Below are positions 52,129-60,799 of a stretch of 64,000 bases of DNA, one piece after another. Location of the stretch: positions 62,001-126,000 of the forward strand of contig DAHVCH010000005.1 of the NCBI GenBank assembly GCA_027314165.1. The letters are read 5' to 3'. The DNA is from Thermoplasmata archaeon (GTDB lineage Archaea > Thermoplasmatota > Thermoplasmata > Lutacidiplasmatales > UBA184). The notes under the pieces were generated by a model, which was given only the letters and a program-made list of their open reading frames with translations, made no database searches and was not told where the DNA came from. Position numbers and translations under genes: made by a program. The first letter of the stretch is position 1. Each line of letters starts with the position of its first letter.

Positions 52129-52339
52129 GAGGTCGGTAATGTTTGCCTCACGAAGACCCGCCCGCGCGGGTCGCGCGCGGGCTCACGAGGGGAAGTCCCT
52201 CGGATCCCGCTCGGTTCTCGATCGGACCGAGCGATCGGATACCCAATGCGATGCACGGGAGATACGGGTTCTTCGATCGTTCGAAGCGAACCATGGGGCT
52301 TGGACCGGCCCCGGAGGCCCTGCGGGCCCGTCCGCGCGC
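52129..52339. other. Gap with four perfect stem-loops
   Basis: Hairpins: GACCCGC/GCGGGTC (52155-52172), CGAGGG/CCCTCG (52186-52202), GCTCGGT/ACCGAGC (52209-52232), CTTCGA/TCGAAG (52271-52286), the last extended by GGTT and AACC. No open frame looks coding. High GC makes hairpins easy by chance, but four with exact arms in 130 nt suggest a structured RNA or complex leader. Confidence 0.35.
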
Positions 52340-53494
52340 TCAGCCCGCGCGGGTCCGTCGGCGGTCGAGCTCGGTGGAGAGGATCCGCCGAAGCTCGTTG
52401 GCCTGGTCCTCCCAGGTCCACTTGAAGAAGGTCGACCTCGCCCGCTCCCCCATGGCCCTCGCTTCCTGGGGATGGTCCGCGACCCACTCGAGCGCGTGGA
52501 CGAGGGCCCTGGCGTCCCCCGCGGGGACCTCGACGTAATCGGTCCCGGGGGCCCCGCGGTCCACGGACGATTCCGCGGTGGTGATGATCGGGAGGCCGAG
52601 CCCCGCCGCCTCGGGGAGGGGCAGGGGCGACCCCTCGTACCTCGTCGGGAACGCGAAGACGTCGGAGGCGGCCATCATCTGGCGCTTCGTCGGCCCGTCG
52701 ATGAACCCGTAGCCGATCTCGAGAGGGCTCTGGGACTTCGAGTTCCCCGCGTTGAGGATGGTCCACGGCTTTCCGCTCGCCTGGAGCATCTCCACGCTCT
52801 TGCGAAGCACGTCGAGGCCCTTCCGGTACCAGTCCACGCCCACGAAGGAGGCGTAGTGCCGCCCCTCCTCCAACCCGAGGGCCTTCCTTGCCGCGGTCCG
52901 CTCCTCTGGGGTGACCGGGGGCACCGGCGTGGCGCCGTTCGGCAGTACGTAGATCGCCTCGAGAGGGAGCCCGTACAGCTCGTGGATGTCGTCCTTGTTC
53001 CGCTTCGAGGCGGCGATGACCACGTCCGCCCGCCTCAGGTGCGACCTTTCGAACGGCGGGATCAGCATCCGCTCCAACGACAACCCGAGCCGTCCTCGGA
53101 GCCCTTCTCGGTTCGCGTAGTCGAAGTACCGGGGGGCGACGCCCTGGACCCAGTCGACGCCGAGGACCCCCTTCCGGCGCCCGCGCTCGAACATCCCCCC
53201 GCCTCCCAGGTCGCCGCTCGAGATCATCGCGTCGAAGGAGCTGTCGAGCGCGTTGCCGACCTTCCGCGGGAACTCCCAGCTTCCGAGCCGCGAGTTGCGG
53301 GCCTCCAGGGGGGAACGTACTGCCCGGACCTCGATCCCCTCCCAGGGGTCCCGAAGCGCCACGGTGGCCTCCGGCACGAAGGCCACCACCTTGTCCCCCT
53401 TCGCCGCGAGGAAGCGCAGGACCTCCCGAAGGAGGCGCGTGTGGCTCCAGGTGGGGTCGGAGGGATGGGAGTGGAAGAGCGCCCCGATCTTCAT
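52340..53494 (-). CDS. Glycosyltransferase (GT4-like)
   Basis: 384 aa. SHTRLLREVLRFLAAKGDKVV, ADVVIAASKRNKDDIHELY, then FVGVDWYRKGLDVL and ASDVFAFPTRYEGSPLPLPEAAGLGLP, the usual GT-B donor-site pattern with two Glu. Probably adds a sugar to a lipid-linked or polysaccharide chain. It is the first glycosyltransferase downstream of the second one (53595-54848) in the same direction. A TATA-like CGCCTTATCT (53541-53550, minus strand) lies about 50 nt upstream. Confidence 0.87.
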   Translation of the reverse strand: MKIGALFHSHPSDPTWSHTRLLREVLRFLAAKGDKVVAFVPEATVALRDPWEGIEVRAVRSPLEARNSRLGSWEFPRKVGNALDSSFDAMISSGDLGGGGMFERGRRKGVLGVDWVQGVAPRYFDYANREGLRGRLGLSLERMLIPPFERSHLRRADVVIAASKRNKDDIHELYGLPLEAIYVLPNGATPVPPVTPEERTAARKALGLEEGRHYASFVGVDWYRKGLDVLRKSVEMLQASGKPWTILNAGNSKSQSPLEIGYGFIDGPTKRQMMAASDVFAFPTRYEGSPLPLPEAAGLGLPIITTAESSVDRGAPGTDYVEVPAGDARALVHALEWVADHPQEARAMGERARSTFFKWTWEDQANELRRILSTELDRRRTRAG

Positions 53495-53594
53495 GGCTCG
53501 GCCGTCCCCGAGAGCGCCCGTCGCGCAGCCGGCACCCCGTAGATAAGGCGGGCGGGGCCCTCTGAGTGCCCTCGCGAGCCGGACGACCTTCCCC

Positions 53595-54848
53595 TCAAGG
53601 GGAAGCTCCGAGGACCTTCGTCCTCAGCACCTCGGCCAGTGTCGCGGCGTTCCTCCGCGCGTCGAAGAGCTTCACGGCCCGCCGATGGCCCGCCTCGCCC
53701 AACCGGGACCGGAGCGCGGGGGCGGTGGCGAGTCGGTCCACCGCGGCCGCGAGGGCCGTCGGATCGTCCGGAGTGACGAGCAGCCCCGTCGTCCCCTCCT
53801 CGATGACCTCCGGGAGGGCGCCGGTCCGGGACCCGATCGCGGGCAGGCCGCAGGCCATGCTCTCGACGATGAACTGGGAGAACTGCTCCCGCCACTGGTC
53901 CGTGGGGATGGAGGGGGCGACGGCGATGTCGCTCCCCGCGAGCACCTTCGAACGGAGCTCGGCGTGGGGGACCCAACCCCAGAGCTTCACCCGGCGCTCG
54001 ACCCCGAGGTCGCGCGCCCGCCGAGCGACGCGCTTCTCCTCGCCCGTCCCCACGACGTGGAGCTTCACCCGGGCGTCCATCGCCGGGAGAGCTTCGAGCA
54101 GGGTGTAGATTCCCTTGAAGAAACCGAGGCGGCCCACGAAGGTGAGGACGACCTCCTCCGCTCCGGCCCCGAGCGCCTTGCGGGAGGCCTCCCGCTCGGG
54201 GGGGCTGGGCGGGCGGAACTCCGACACGTCGATCCCGCAGTAGACGAGCGTCCTCCTCTCGCGGGAGACCCCCATCCGGTCGAGCGCGGCCTCCGCGCTC
54301 GCGGTGAAGGGCACGAAGTGGTCCGCCCCGTCGAGGACCGCCCGGTAGTGCTGCGCGAGCGGCCGGTCCTCCGGCCAGTTGAACGGGATGTTCTCCCAGA
54401 CCTGGACGACCACCTTGGCCCGGGGCTTGTGCTTCAGGCACTGGTAGCTCGTCGGATGCCCGAAGTCGACCGGGAAGAGGATGTCCGAGCCCCGGACCGC
54501 CTTGTCGAACCCCACGAGGTACTCGTGGTAGTACCGGTAGGAGGAGACCTGGCCGATCAGGTACCCCCCGGCCATCGTCCGGCTGATCCGGCCGGCGATG
54601 GGGGGCACGGGCAGGCGGCGCACCGGCATCGGCACCTCCCGGTCCGTGTACGACGTTCGTCGCGCCCCGAGAAGCTCGGGGTCGAACCCATGATCCTTCA
54701 GGTGCGCGTAGATCTGCAGCTCGGAGAGGTTCGCGAGCTGGGTCCCGCGTATCACGGTGACCCGCGGGCGTCGCGCGGCCCCTGCCCCGTGATCCTCCAC
54801 GTCCTTCCCTCTCCGTTCCCGAGACCCGATGGACCGTTGTTCGCGCAC
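53595..54848 (-). CDS. Glycosyltransferase (GT4)
   Basis: 417 aa. A basic N-terminal lead of about 27 residues, then VTVIRGTQLANLSELQIYAHL. The donor domain reads LTFVGRLGFFKGIYTLLEAL and SQFIVESMACGLPAIGSRTGALPEVI, a clear GT4 pattern with EX7E. GTG at 54848 is used; GTG at 54800 is a possible shorter start. It begins 10 nt after the epimerase gene stops, so both are in one unit and the sugar may be the epimerase product. Confidence 0.87.
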   Translation of the reverse strand: MREQRSIGSRERRGKDVEDHGAGAARRPRVTVIRGTQLANLSELQIYAHLKDHGFDPELLGARRTSYTDREVPMPVRRLPVPPIAGRISRTMAGGYLIGQVSSYRYYHEYLVGFDKAVRGSDILFPVDFGHPTSYQCLKHKPRAKVVVQVWENIPFNWPEDRPLAQHYRAVLDGADHFVPFTASAEAALDRMGVSRERRTLVYCGIDVSEFRPPSPPEREASRKALGAGAEEVVLTFVGRLGFFKGIYTLLEALPAMDARVKLHVVGTGEEKRVARRARDLGVERRVKLWGWVPHAELRSKVLAGSDIAVAPSIPTDQWREQFSQFIVESMACGLPAIGSRTGALPEVIEEGTTGLLVTPDDPTALAAAVDRLATAPALRSRLGEAGHRRAVKLFDARRNAATLAEVLRTKVLGASP

Positions 54849-54858
54849 CCGGAGGAAC

Positions 54859-55974
54859 CTACCCCTTCAGGATGCCCCGGGCCTCCAGCTCCTGGTGCGC
54901 CGCCTTCACATGGTCCTCGGCGGCGTGCTCGCGGCTCCAGGCGTGGAGCTCTGCGAGCCCGTCCCGCAGGTTCACCTTCGGCTCGTATCCCAAGAGCTGA
55001 CGGGACCGGGTCAGGTCGGCCGTGCAGTGGCGGACGTCCCCCGGGCGGAACTTGTTGGGTTGGTCGAGAGGAAGTTCCCGGCCCTCGAGCTCCATCAGGA
55101 TGCGGGCGACCTCCCGCACGGTGCTCGCCTTTCCCGACGCGAGGTTGAGAGCCTGGCCCGTCGCTTGCGGGCGCTCCATGGCGAGGAGGAGCCCCGCGAC
55201 GATGTCGTGGACGGAGACGAAGTCACGGGTCTGGAGCCCGTCCTCGTAGACGATGGGGGCGTGGCCGTGCCGGATCTGGGCAAGGAAGATCGCCGTGAGC
55301 CCCGTGTACGGATTGCTCAGCCCCTGACGGGGCCCGTAGGTGTTGAAGAATCGGCAGGAAACGCTGGGGATGTCGTAGGCCCGGCCCAGCATGAGGGTGA
55401 GCTGTTCCTGCGAGAGCTTCGTCTGGGCGTACACCGTGCTCGGCTGGATCGCCTTGGTCTCTTCGGTCGGCGCGGGGCGCGCCGTGGCCCCGCAGACCGG
55501 GCAGCGCACCTCCCAGTCGTGCTGGAGGAGCTGGGAGTCCGGTCGGAGGTCCGGAGCGATGGGACCGCACTTCGGACAGACGTAGCGGCCCTCTCCGTAG
55601 ATGGTGTTGGAGGAGGCCACCACGAACCGCCGCAGACGCACCTTCTGGTCGATGATGGACTGAAGGAGGGTGGCGGTGCCCAGGGTGTTCGTCCGCACGA
55701 AGCTGTCCACCTGGTACATGCTCTGGGCGGTCCCGACGGCCGCCGCCAGATGGAAGACCACCTCCGTCCCGGGAAGGACCTTCGCAAGGGTCTCGCGGTC
55801 CGCAATGTCCACGACGTGGTAGGTGGCCTTCGGGTTGAGGTAATCGGGCCGGGTGGGGTGGACCTGCGGCACCAGGGAGTCCACCACGTGGACGCGGTCG
55901 CCTCGGGCGACAAGGGCATCGACGAGGTGTCCCCCGATGAACCCCGCTCCACCCGTGACCAGTACCTGCGCCAC
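54859..55974 (-). CDS. NAD-dependent sugar epimerase/dehydratase with zinc-ribbon insertion
   Basis: 371 aa extended SDR: TGGAGFIGGH (7-16), catalytic SSNTIYGEG region, Tyr182/Lys186 in YAQTK, and RFFNTYGPRQ. Between the Ser strand and the Tyr helix lie CPKC (133-136) and CPVC (158-161), a likely zinc-binding insert absent from most GalE/RmlB-type enzymes. It produces a nucleotide-sugar precursor for the adjacent transferases. GTG start with GGAGGAC just upstream; CATTTAATCC (56034-56043, minus strand) may be the TATA box. Confidence 0.88.
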   Translation of the reverse strand: MAQVLVTGGAGFIGGHLVDALVARGDRVHVVDSLVPQVHPTRPDYLNPKATYHVVDIADRETLAKVLPGTEVVFHLAAAVGTAQSMYQVDSFVRTNTLGTATLLQSIIDQKVRLRRFVVASSNTIYGEGRYVCPKCGPIAPDLRPDSQLLQHDWEVRCPVCGATARPAPTEETKAIQPSTVYAQTKLSQEQLTLMLGRAYDIPSVSCRFFNTYGPRQGLSNPYTGLTAIFLAQIRHGHAPIVYEDGLQTRDFVSVHDIVAGLLLAMERPQATGQALNLASGKASTVREVARILMELEGRELPLDQPNKFRPGDVRHCTADLTRSRQLLGYEPKVNLRDGLAELHAWSREHAAEDHVKAAHQELEARGILKG

Positions 55975-56035
55975 TCGTCCTCCGCGGCCGTCGACCGAAC
56001 GGCGGCCCGGGCCCCCTCCGCATGGCCGGTACGGA

Positions 56036-57211
56036 TTAAATGCGCCCCTTCCCCCGCAGGACGGCCCTTCGGCGCTCCTCTCGGGCCTCTCCCCACCCGG
56101 GAGGAAGCAGCTCCACCGCGGGCTGGCGCTCCGCGAGCATCTTGGGCACCGCGTCCGGGGGAAGGATCGACAGCCAGGTCTGCGAGCCGAGGCCGTTCAC
56201 GCGACGGTACTTCCGGACCCAGTCCTCTCCCACCCTTTCCGAAGGGACGGACCCGACGCGTTCCCACTCTCCATCGCTCGACCGCAGCCAGACCACCCCT
56301 TCGGGGCTTTCGCGCAGGTTGTCGGCCACGTAGGTGTGGGAAGACCTCCCGAGGGTCCTCGGGAAGGCGGCCCCTGCTTCGGCGGGGGACTCGGACCCGG
56401 AAGGAGCCGGGGAGAGTGTGACCTGGGGGGTCTCCCCTGCGGGACCTGTCGCAGGTGGCAGTCCGGTGGCGCGGGACGAGGAGGGTGGAGGGTCGAAAGG
56501 GAGGAAGGCCAGGGGCAGCGGTCTCTCCGGACGTGTCCCTTCCCCGGGCCCCCCGGAGGGTCCGCCGTGATCGTCCCCGTCGCCGGAGGCTCCACCACGT
56601 CGGCGGGACTTCGTGTCCGAGCCCTCGGCGAGCGCTTCCAGGCGGGAGAGTCGGAGCACGGGCCGCACCAGCAGCAGGAGCGCGAGCCCGATCGTGACCA
56701 GGATCACCGTCTCTCCGAAGCTCAGTCCAGGGAACGCCCAGGAGGCCCAGAAGGGCGCGTTGGAGGTCGCAGGATTGACGGAGATGTTCACGTAGCAGGT
56801 CGCGACCGCCCCCAGGGCGTCCTTGGCCCGGAGCTCGACCTCGAAGACCCCGACCGAGGAGAACACGTGCGAGGCGTTGCGGACCTGCGAGGTCGCCCCG
56901 TCCCCGAAGGACCATGAGAAGTTCACCGGGGCCGCCCCCCCGGACTCCGCGGCGTCGAAGCTCACGCTGAGCGGAGAGCTGCCCGAGTTCGGGCTCGCCG
57001 CGATGCGCACGTCGAAGGCGGGGGGGCTCCCCTGGGGCGAGGGGGCATGGGCGCCGACCAGGGGGCAAGCGAGAAGCGTGAGCGCGACAAGAGCAGCCAG
57101 GGCTGCGAGCGCGGAGACCCTTGGGGCCCCCGCCCCCGCCGGGCGGACCGGGAGGGGACGGACCGCCCGCACGGAGGGCCGAGCGCCGGCGCGGTCTCCA
57201 AGCCTCTCCAC
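56036..57211 (-). CDS. Secreted or membrane-anchored PKD-domain protein
   Basis: 391 aa. A signal segment (ALAALAALVALTLLACPLVGA, about residues 35-56), one PKD domain (ASPNSGSSPLSVSFDAAES ... NFSWSFGDGATSQVRNASHVF ... VGVFEVELRAKD), a membrane helix (VILVTIGLALLLLVRPVL), then a long disordered charged tail ending in a conserved-looking WLSILPPDAVP and KMLAERQP. GTG at 57211 has GGGGAG 6 nt upstream. PKD domains mediate extracellular protein or glycan contacts. The cytoplasmic tail is unusual and may bind an internal partner. Confidence 0.75.
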   Translation of the reverse strand: MERLGDRAGARPSVRAVRPLPVRPAGAGAPRVSALAALAALVALTLLACPLVGAHAPSPQGSPPAFDVRIAASPNSGSSPLSVSFDAAESGGAAPVNFSWSFGDGATSQVRNASHVFSSVGVFEVELRAKDALGAVATCYVNISVNPATSNAPFWASWAFPGLSFGETVILVTIGLALLLLVRPVLRLSRLEALAEGSDTKSRRRGGASGDGDDHGGPSGGPGEGTRPERPLPLAFLPFDPPPSSSRATGLPPATGPAGETPQVTLSPAPSGSESPAEAGAAFPRTLGRSSHTYVADNLRESPEGVVWLRSSDGEWERVGSVPSERVGEDWVRKYRRVNGLGSQTWLSILPPDAVPKMLAERQPAVELLPPGWGEAREERRRAVLRGKGRI

Positions 57212-57252
57212 GAAGCTCCCCGACCTGCGACCCGAGAGTTCGGGCCGCGCGA

Positions 57253-57281
57253 CCTTACCACGGAAACGCAGAGGGGTAAGG
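57253..57281. promoter_or_regulatory. 7-bp inverted repeat upstream of the PKD gene
   Basis: CCTTACC (57253-57259) and GGTAAGG (57275-57281) are exact complements separated by 15 nt, 42-70 nt upstream of the GTG. Spacing of about two helical turns between arm centres fits a dimeric regulator. The remaining part of the gap to 57411 is GC-rich without other signals. Confidence 0.4.
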
Positions 57282-57411
57282 TGCGCGTGCAGCCGGATTG
57301 ACCTTCGGGAGCCGACCGCTCCCCCCGGGCCTCCACGCCCGCCCGTCCGGGGCCCCCTCCGGGCCCGGGGGAGGTCCTGTTCGTCCTGACCCCGGCCCCC
57401 TGACCTGACCG

Positions 57412-58335
57412 TTAGATCATGGAGAGCAGCGACCGCGCCCGGGCGTCGTAGGAGTGGAGCTCGAGCGCCCTGGCCTGGACAGAGGGGGGGAGCGGGGTCG
57501 CGGAACGCGCCAGCTCCACGGCGGCCGCGGCCATTTCCTTCGCACCCTCGCGTCCTCGGTCCGGGAAGGTGACCACTTCCTCGGCGATCTCTCCCAGACA
57601 GGCCTTCAGGTCCGTGACGGAGTCGGTCACCAGGCGGCATCCCGCGCACACCGCCTCGAACGGGCGGATCGACACCTCTCCGTTCTCCGAGAGATGGAGC
57701 GTGCTTCGGCTCGTACGCAGATGGCGCGAGTACCCCCAGGGGGGCGCGAAGGACTCCGTCACCTGCAGCGTGGGCATCAGCCTCTGGGCCTCGCGCAGGA
57801 AGGTCGTCCGCTTCCCCGCCTTGACCACCCCGACGAAGGAGGCGTCGACGCTCCGCGTCTCGCCCTGCGGCTGGAAGAGCCTGCGGTCGGCCCCGAACGG
57901 GAAGGTGACGACGCGCGAGGAAGGGAAGTCCTCCTTCAACCAGGCGGACTCCTTCGGCTGGGCGTTGAGGATCAGGTCGTAGCCCCGGTCGAGCGTGCGG
58001 TACCGCCCTTGCTCCCGGCCGAGCGGGGTGTCCCAGGCCCAGTACGCGCTCTTCTTCCCGAGCCCCCGGACCCGGAAGGGCACGTTGAGCCACTCCCCCA
58101 CGAGCACCAGGTCGAACGGGCCGACGCGGTCGTACTGGCGGGCCGCGTGGCGGAAGGTGGGGTTGAACCAGAACCGCGAGATGCTCGGCAGCCGGTAGGG
58201 GATGGTGAAGAGGGCGGAGGACCGGTCCACGTAGACCGGCATCACGTCCACGTCGGGGATGCTCTCCAGCGCCCGCTGCAGGTAGTGGGAAGGGGACCAG
58301 GGCGGGAAGTCCCGGAAGAAGAGGATCCGAACCAT
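57412..58335 (-). CDS. Glycosyltransferase (CgeB/GT1-like)
   Basis: 307 aa. VRILFFRDFPPWSPSHYLQRAL at the start, FDLVLVGEWLNVPF, GYDLILNAQPKE, then VDASFVGVVKAGKRTTFLREA and SENGEVSIRPFEAVCAGCRLVTD, the pattern of the CgeB/DUF3880-type glycosyltransferases. Likely part of the same surface glycan pathway. ATG at 58335 chosen over a longer start; TATA GCTATTATAG (58381-58390, minus strand) lies 46-55 nt upstream. Confidence 0.8.
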   Translation of the reverse strand: MVRILFFRDFPPWSPSHYLQRALESIPDVDVMPVYVDRSSALFTIPYRLPSISRFWFNPTFRHAARQYDRVGPFDLVLVGEWLNVPFRVRGLGKKSAYWAWDTPLGREQGRYRTLDRGYDLILNAQPKESAWLKEDFPSSRVVTFPFGADRRLFQPQGETRSVDASFVGVVKAGKRTTFLREAQRLMPTLQVTESFAPPWGYSRHLRTSRSTLHLSENGEVSIRPFEAVCAGCRLVTDSVTDLKACLGEIAEEVVTFPDRGREGAKEMAAAAVELARSATPLPPSVQARALELHSYDARARSLLSMI

Positions 58336-58639
58336 GCGGGGCCCGCGGACGCTCCTGGGCGGGCGCTGGAGCGGCACCGTCTATAATAGCGCAGGGGAGG
58401 GCGTTGGATGCCCTCCGAGCGAGGTTCGTTCGCTCAGGCGCCTTGGCGACCTCGCGAGCTCCCTGGGCCGAGTGGATGCGCTCGGTCCAGACGCCTCGCT
58501 CCACGTCCGTTCCCGAGCGACACCAGCCCGTGTTCCGAACGGTCCGGGACCTGTGGCCGCCCGTCCATCCCGCCGAGGATAGGGGGGTCGATCCGAGTCC
58601 CGGACCCGGAGGGCGGGACACCCCGCAACCCTGCCGTGA
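58336..58639. other. 304-nt gap with TATA box and three hairpins
   Basis: Holds the TATA GCTATTATAG (58381-58390) for the gene at 58335. Directly behind it are two adjacent hairpins with 7-nt loops, GGAGGGC/GCCCTCC (58396-58416) and GAGCGA/TCGCTC (58417-58435), then GGGCCGAG/CTCGGTCC (58465-58488, one G-U). No convincing reading frame. Confidence 0.4.
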
Positions 58640-59569
58640 TCAGTGCTCAGGCTTCTGGACCGCCCCGATGCGGGTGCTGCACAGCACACGTCCCTCAGGG
58701 TGAGCCCGCAGGAACTCGTCCCACGCGGAGTTCCGGAGCACGTCGTCGGAGACCATCCATCCCCCGGGAACGAGGTGGGACCATCCCCAGTCGAACTCCC
58801 ACTTCATGTTGGGGTAGCCGTGATCGGAGTCGTGGAAGAACAGGTCCACCTTCCCGTCCCCACGGGCGGTCAGGAACGTCCTGGAGTCCCCGACGTGGAG
58901 CGTCCACCGGTCCCTGAGGCGGTCCGGGATCCGCCATCCCGGTGACCTTCCCTTCGGGATGTGGATCGTGTCGACCTTCCCCGAGGAGTCGACGAAGCCC
59001 TTCGGGTCGTAGGTGGGCAGGTCGACGCTCTCGAGGTGACCCTTCCCGTTCGCGGCGAGGGCGCTCAGGATGTAGGAGGAGGAGACGCCGTGGGCCACGC
59101 CGGTCTCCACGAGGCTCTCCGGTCGGTACTTCCGGACGATGGAGTAGAGGAGCATCTCCTTGAACCGGGCATTGCTCTCCGCGTACGCGGTCGGTTCGTA
59201 CAGGTCGACGAGCGTCCTCAGGTCGTCGAGGGAGGGCGCCCCGAGCATGACGCGGAGGCCCCCCGCGGCCTGCAGGAAGAACCGCATCGCGTCGGCGTTC
59301 GCGGCGCGCTTCTCTCCGAGGGGAGGGACGAACCGGAGCGTCCCTGGGCGCGCGCCCCCGATCCCCATCAGCTTCGCGACGGTGCGGACGATCGCTCCGC
59401 GGGGGGACTCCACGGAGCCCAGGAGGAACTCGGGCCACCGCCGGAACATCGTGACGTACGGGTGGGAGAGGGGGTCGATGAGGGTCAGTGGCGCGCGCTC
59501 CGGAAGGTCGCCGCCCCTGCCGTCCGCTTCCCCTCGCACCCCGGACGTCACCGGGGACCGTGAGGCCAT
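58640..59569 (-). CDS. Class I SAM methyltransferase, TylF/cephalosporin-hydroxylase-like
   Basis: 309 aa. LVETGVAHGVSSSYILSAL is motif I; LESVDLPTYDPKG and KVDLFFHDSDHGYPNMKWEFDW with SHLVPGGWMVSDDV are typical of the Methyltransf_24 group found in polysaccharide clusters. It probably methylates sugars or glycolipids. The ATG at 59569 lies 28 nt from the centre of a TATA (CTTAAACC, 59593-59600, minus strand), so the mRNA would be leaderless; the longer frame to 59665 is not needed. Confidence 0.83.
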   Translation of the reverse strand: MASRSPVTSGVRGEADGRGGDLPERAPLTLIDPLSHPYVTMFRRWPEFLLGSVESPRGAIVRTVAKLMGIGGARPGTLRFVPPLGEKRAANADAMRFFLQAAGGLRVMLGAPSLDDLRTLVDLYEPTAYAESNARFKEMLLYSIVRKYRPESLVETGVAHGVSSSYILSALAANGKGHLESVDLPTYDPKGFVDSSGKVDTIHIPKGRSPGWRIPDRLRDRWTLHVGDSRTFLTARGDGKVDLFFHDSDHGYPNMKWEFDWGWSHLVPGGWMVSDDVLRNSAWDEFLRAHPEGRVLCSTRIGAVQKPEH

Positions 59570-59592
59570 CTCCGATGCACTGCCCGACCGGC

Positions 59593-59600
59593 GGTTTAAG
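59593..59600 (-). promoter_or_regulatory. TATA box of the methyltransferase gene
   Basis: CTTAAACC on the minus strand centred 28 nt before the ATG at 59569; leaderless spacing. Confidence 0.55.
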
Positions 59601-59749
59601 GTTTGGGCGCACCTCTCCGAAGAGCCGGACCTCGCGGGCGACGGCCCAGGACTGGGCGGATGCACGCGAGCGCGGGGGTCACCTCTGGTCGCTGCGCCTG
59701 AGACGCCTGAGGCGCCCAGGGACCCGAAGCCGGCCGCTCGTCCCGGCGT

Positions 59750-60799
59750 TCAGTCCAGCTCGCGGTACACCCGGGCGAGCTCGGCCGCCACGTGGGGCTC
59801 GCGGTAGCGGCCGAGGACCTCCTCCTCGGGAGGGACCGGACCGGCCGCGAGGGCGGACTCGATCGCCGAGGCCAGCCGTTCGGGCATCCCGGGGTCTTCC
59901 TTGCCCTCGCGGGTCACGCTCCGGCAATCGTAGTCGTAGTAGAACACCCCTGGGGCCTTCCCGTAGTCCGTCGTGTAGTTCAGTGCGCGAGGCACGACGA
60001 GCCTCGCCCCCCTCGCATAGGCCTCGAAGGCCGCCGCGGGGAACCCTTCGTAGTAGCTGCTGTTGACGTAGACCTGACTTGAACGGTAGAGCCGGTCCAG
60101 CTCCTCGAACGGGACCGGGAACTTGGGCATGGACAAGGTGTGCCGCTCCCGCACTTTGGGAAGGAGCGAGGCGATCTTGGCGTTCTCCTGGACGAACTCG
60201 GGCTGCTGGTGGAGCACCATGGAGACCCGGAGCCTCTGCCGCACGTGGAGCAGGGACTCCAGGAACTGCGCGGGACCCTTTCGGGGGTGGTTCCCCCCGG
60301 TCCAGAGCACGTCCGTGTCGGTCGGCAGCCGTTGGAGCGGAGGGATCTTGAGAGGGAACCGGACGACCCGGGTCTTCTGGAAGGCGCGCTCTCCGAGGAT
60401 CTCGCGCACCTCCTCGGCGATGGCAGGGTTGATCGCGACGATCCGGCGCGCCCGTTCGGCCGCCTTGCGGTAGCGCCAGCAGCCCCATCGGCGGTCCGCC
60501 GGGCTCATCGTCCGGTCGAAGAAGGGGTAGAGGATGTGGTAGGTCACGACCGAGACCCCTCGGAAGGCGACCTCGGGCTCCACCGCGTGGTAGAGGTGCT
60601 TGCCATCGTAGGAGGAGAGCAGGAACTTCATGGCCGGCAGCACTCGACCACCGACCCTCGACCCGTATCGCCCCTTGACCGCGTGGGCTTCCGCCTGCAC
60701 CCCCGCCTGGTTCACCGCTCGGGCGCAGTCCTCCGCCACGCGGCTCATGCTACTGGGGTGGTTCCGTTCCAGGAACGTGTAGCGGACCTGCACGTGCAC
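59750..60799 (-). CDS. Glycosyltransferase (GT4-like)
   Basis: 349 aa from GTG at 60799. RRIVAINPAIAEEVREIL, VLWTGGNHPRKGPAQFLESL and QVYVNSSYYEGFPAAAFEAYARGARLVVP give the GT-B donor domain with its Glu pair. The acceptor domain is short. It is the outermost gene of the glycan region, next to a decayed insertion sequence. Sugar and acceptor are unknown. Confidence 0.83.
   Translation of the reverse strand: MHVQVRYTFLERNHPSSMSRVAEDCARAVNQAGVQAEAHAVKGRYGSRVGGRVLPAMKFLLSSYDGKHLYHAVEPEVAFRGVSVVTYHILYPFFDRTMSPADRRWGCWRYRKAAERARRIVAINPAIAEEVREILGERAFQKTRVVRFPLKIPPLQRLPTDTDVLWTGGNHPRKGPAQFLESLLHVRQRLRVSMVLHQQPEFVQENAKIASLLPKVRERHTLSMPKFPVPFEELDRLYRSSQVYVNSSYYEGFPAAAFEAYARGARLVVPRALNYTTDYGKAPGVFYYDYDCRSVTREGKEDPGMPERLASAIESALAAGPVPPEEEVLGRYREPHVAAELARVYRELD

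Noticed and set aside
48346-60799. Reading of the glycan region as a prophage or genomic island with att sites
   Set aside because: No integrase, tRNA-flanked repeats or phage genes were seen; base composition matches the rest.
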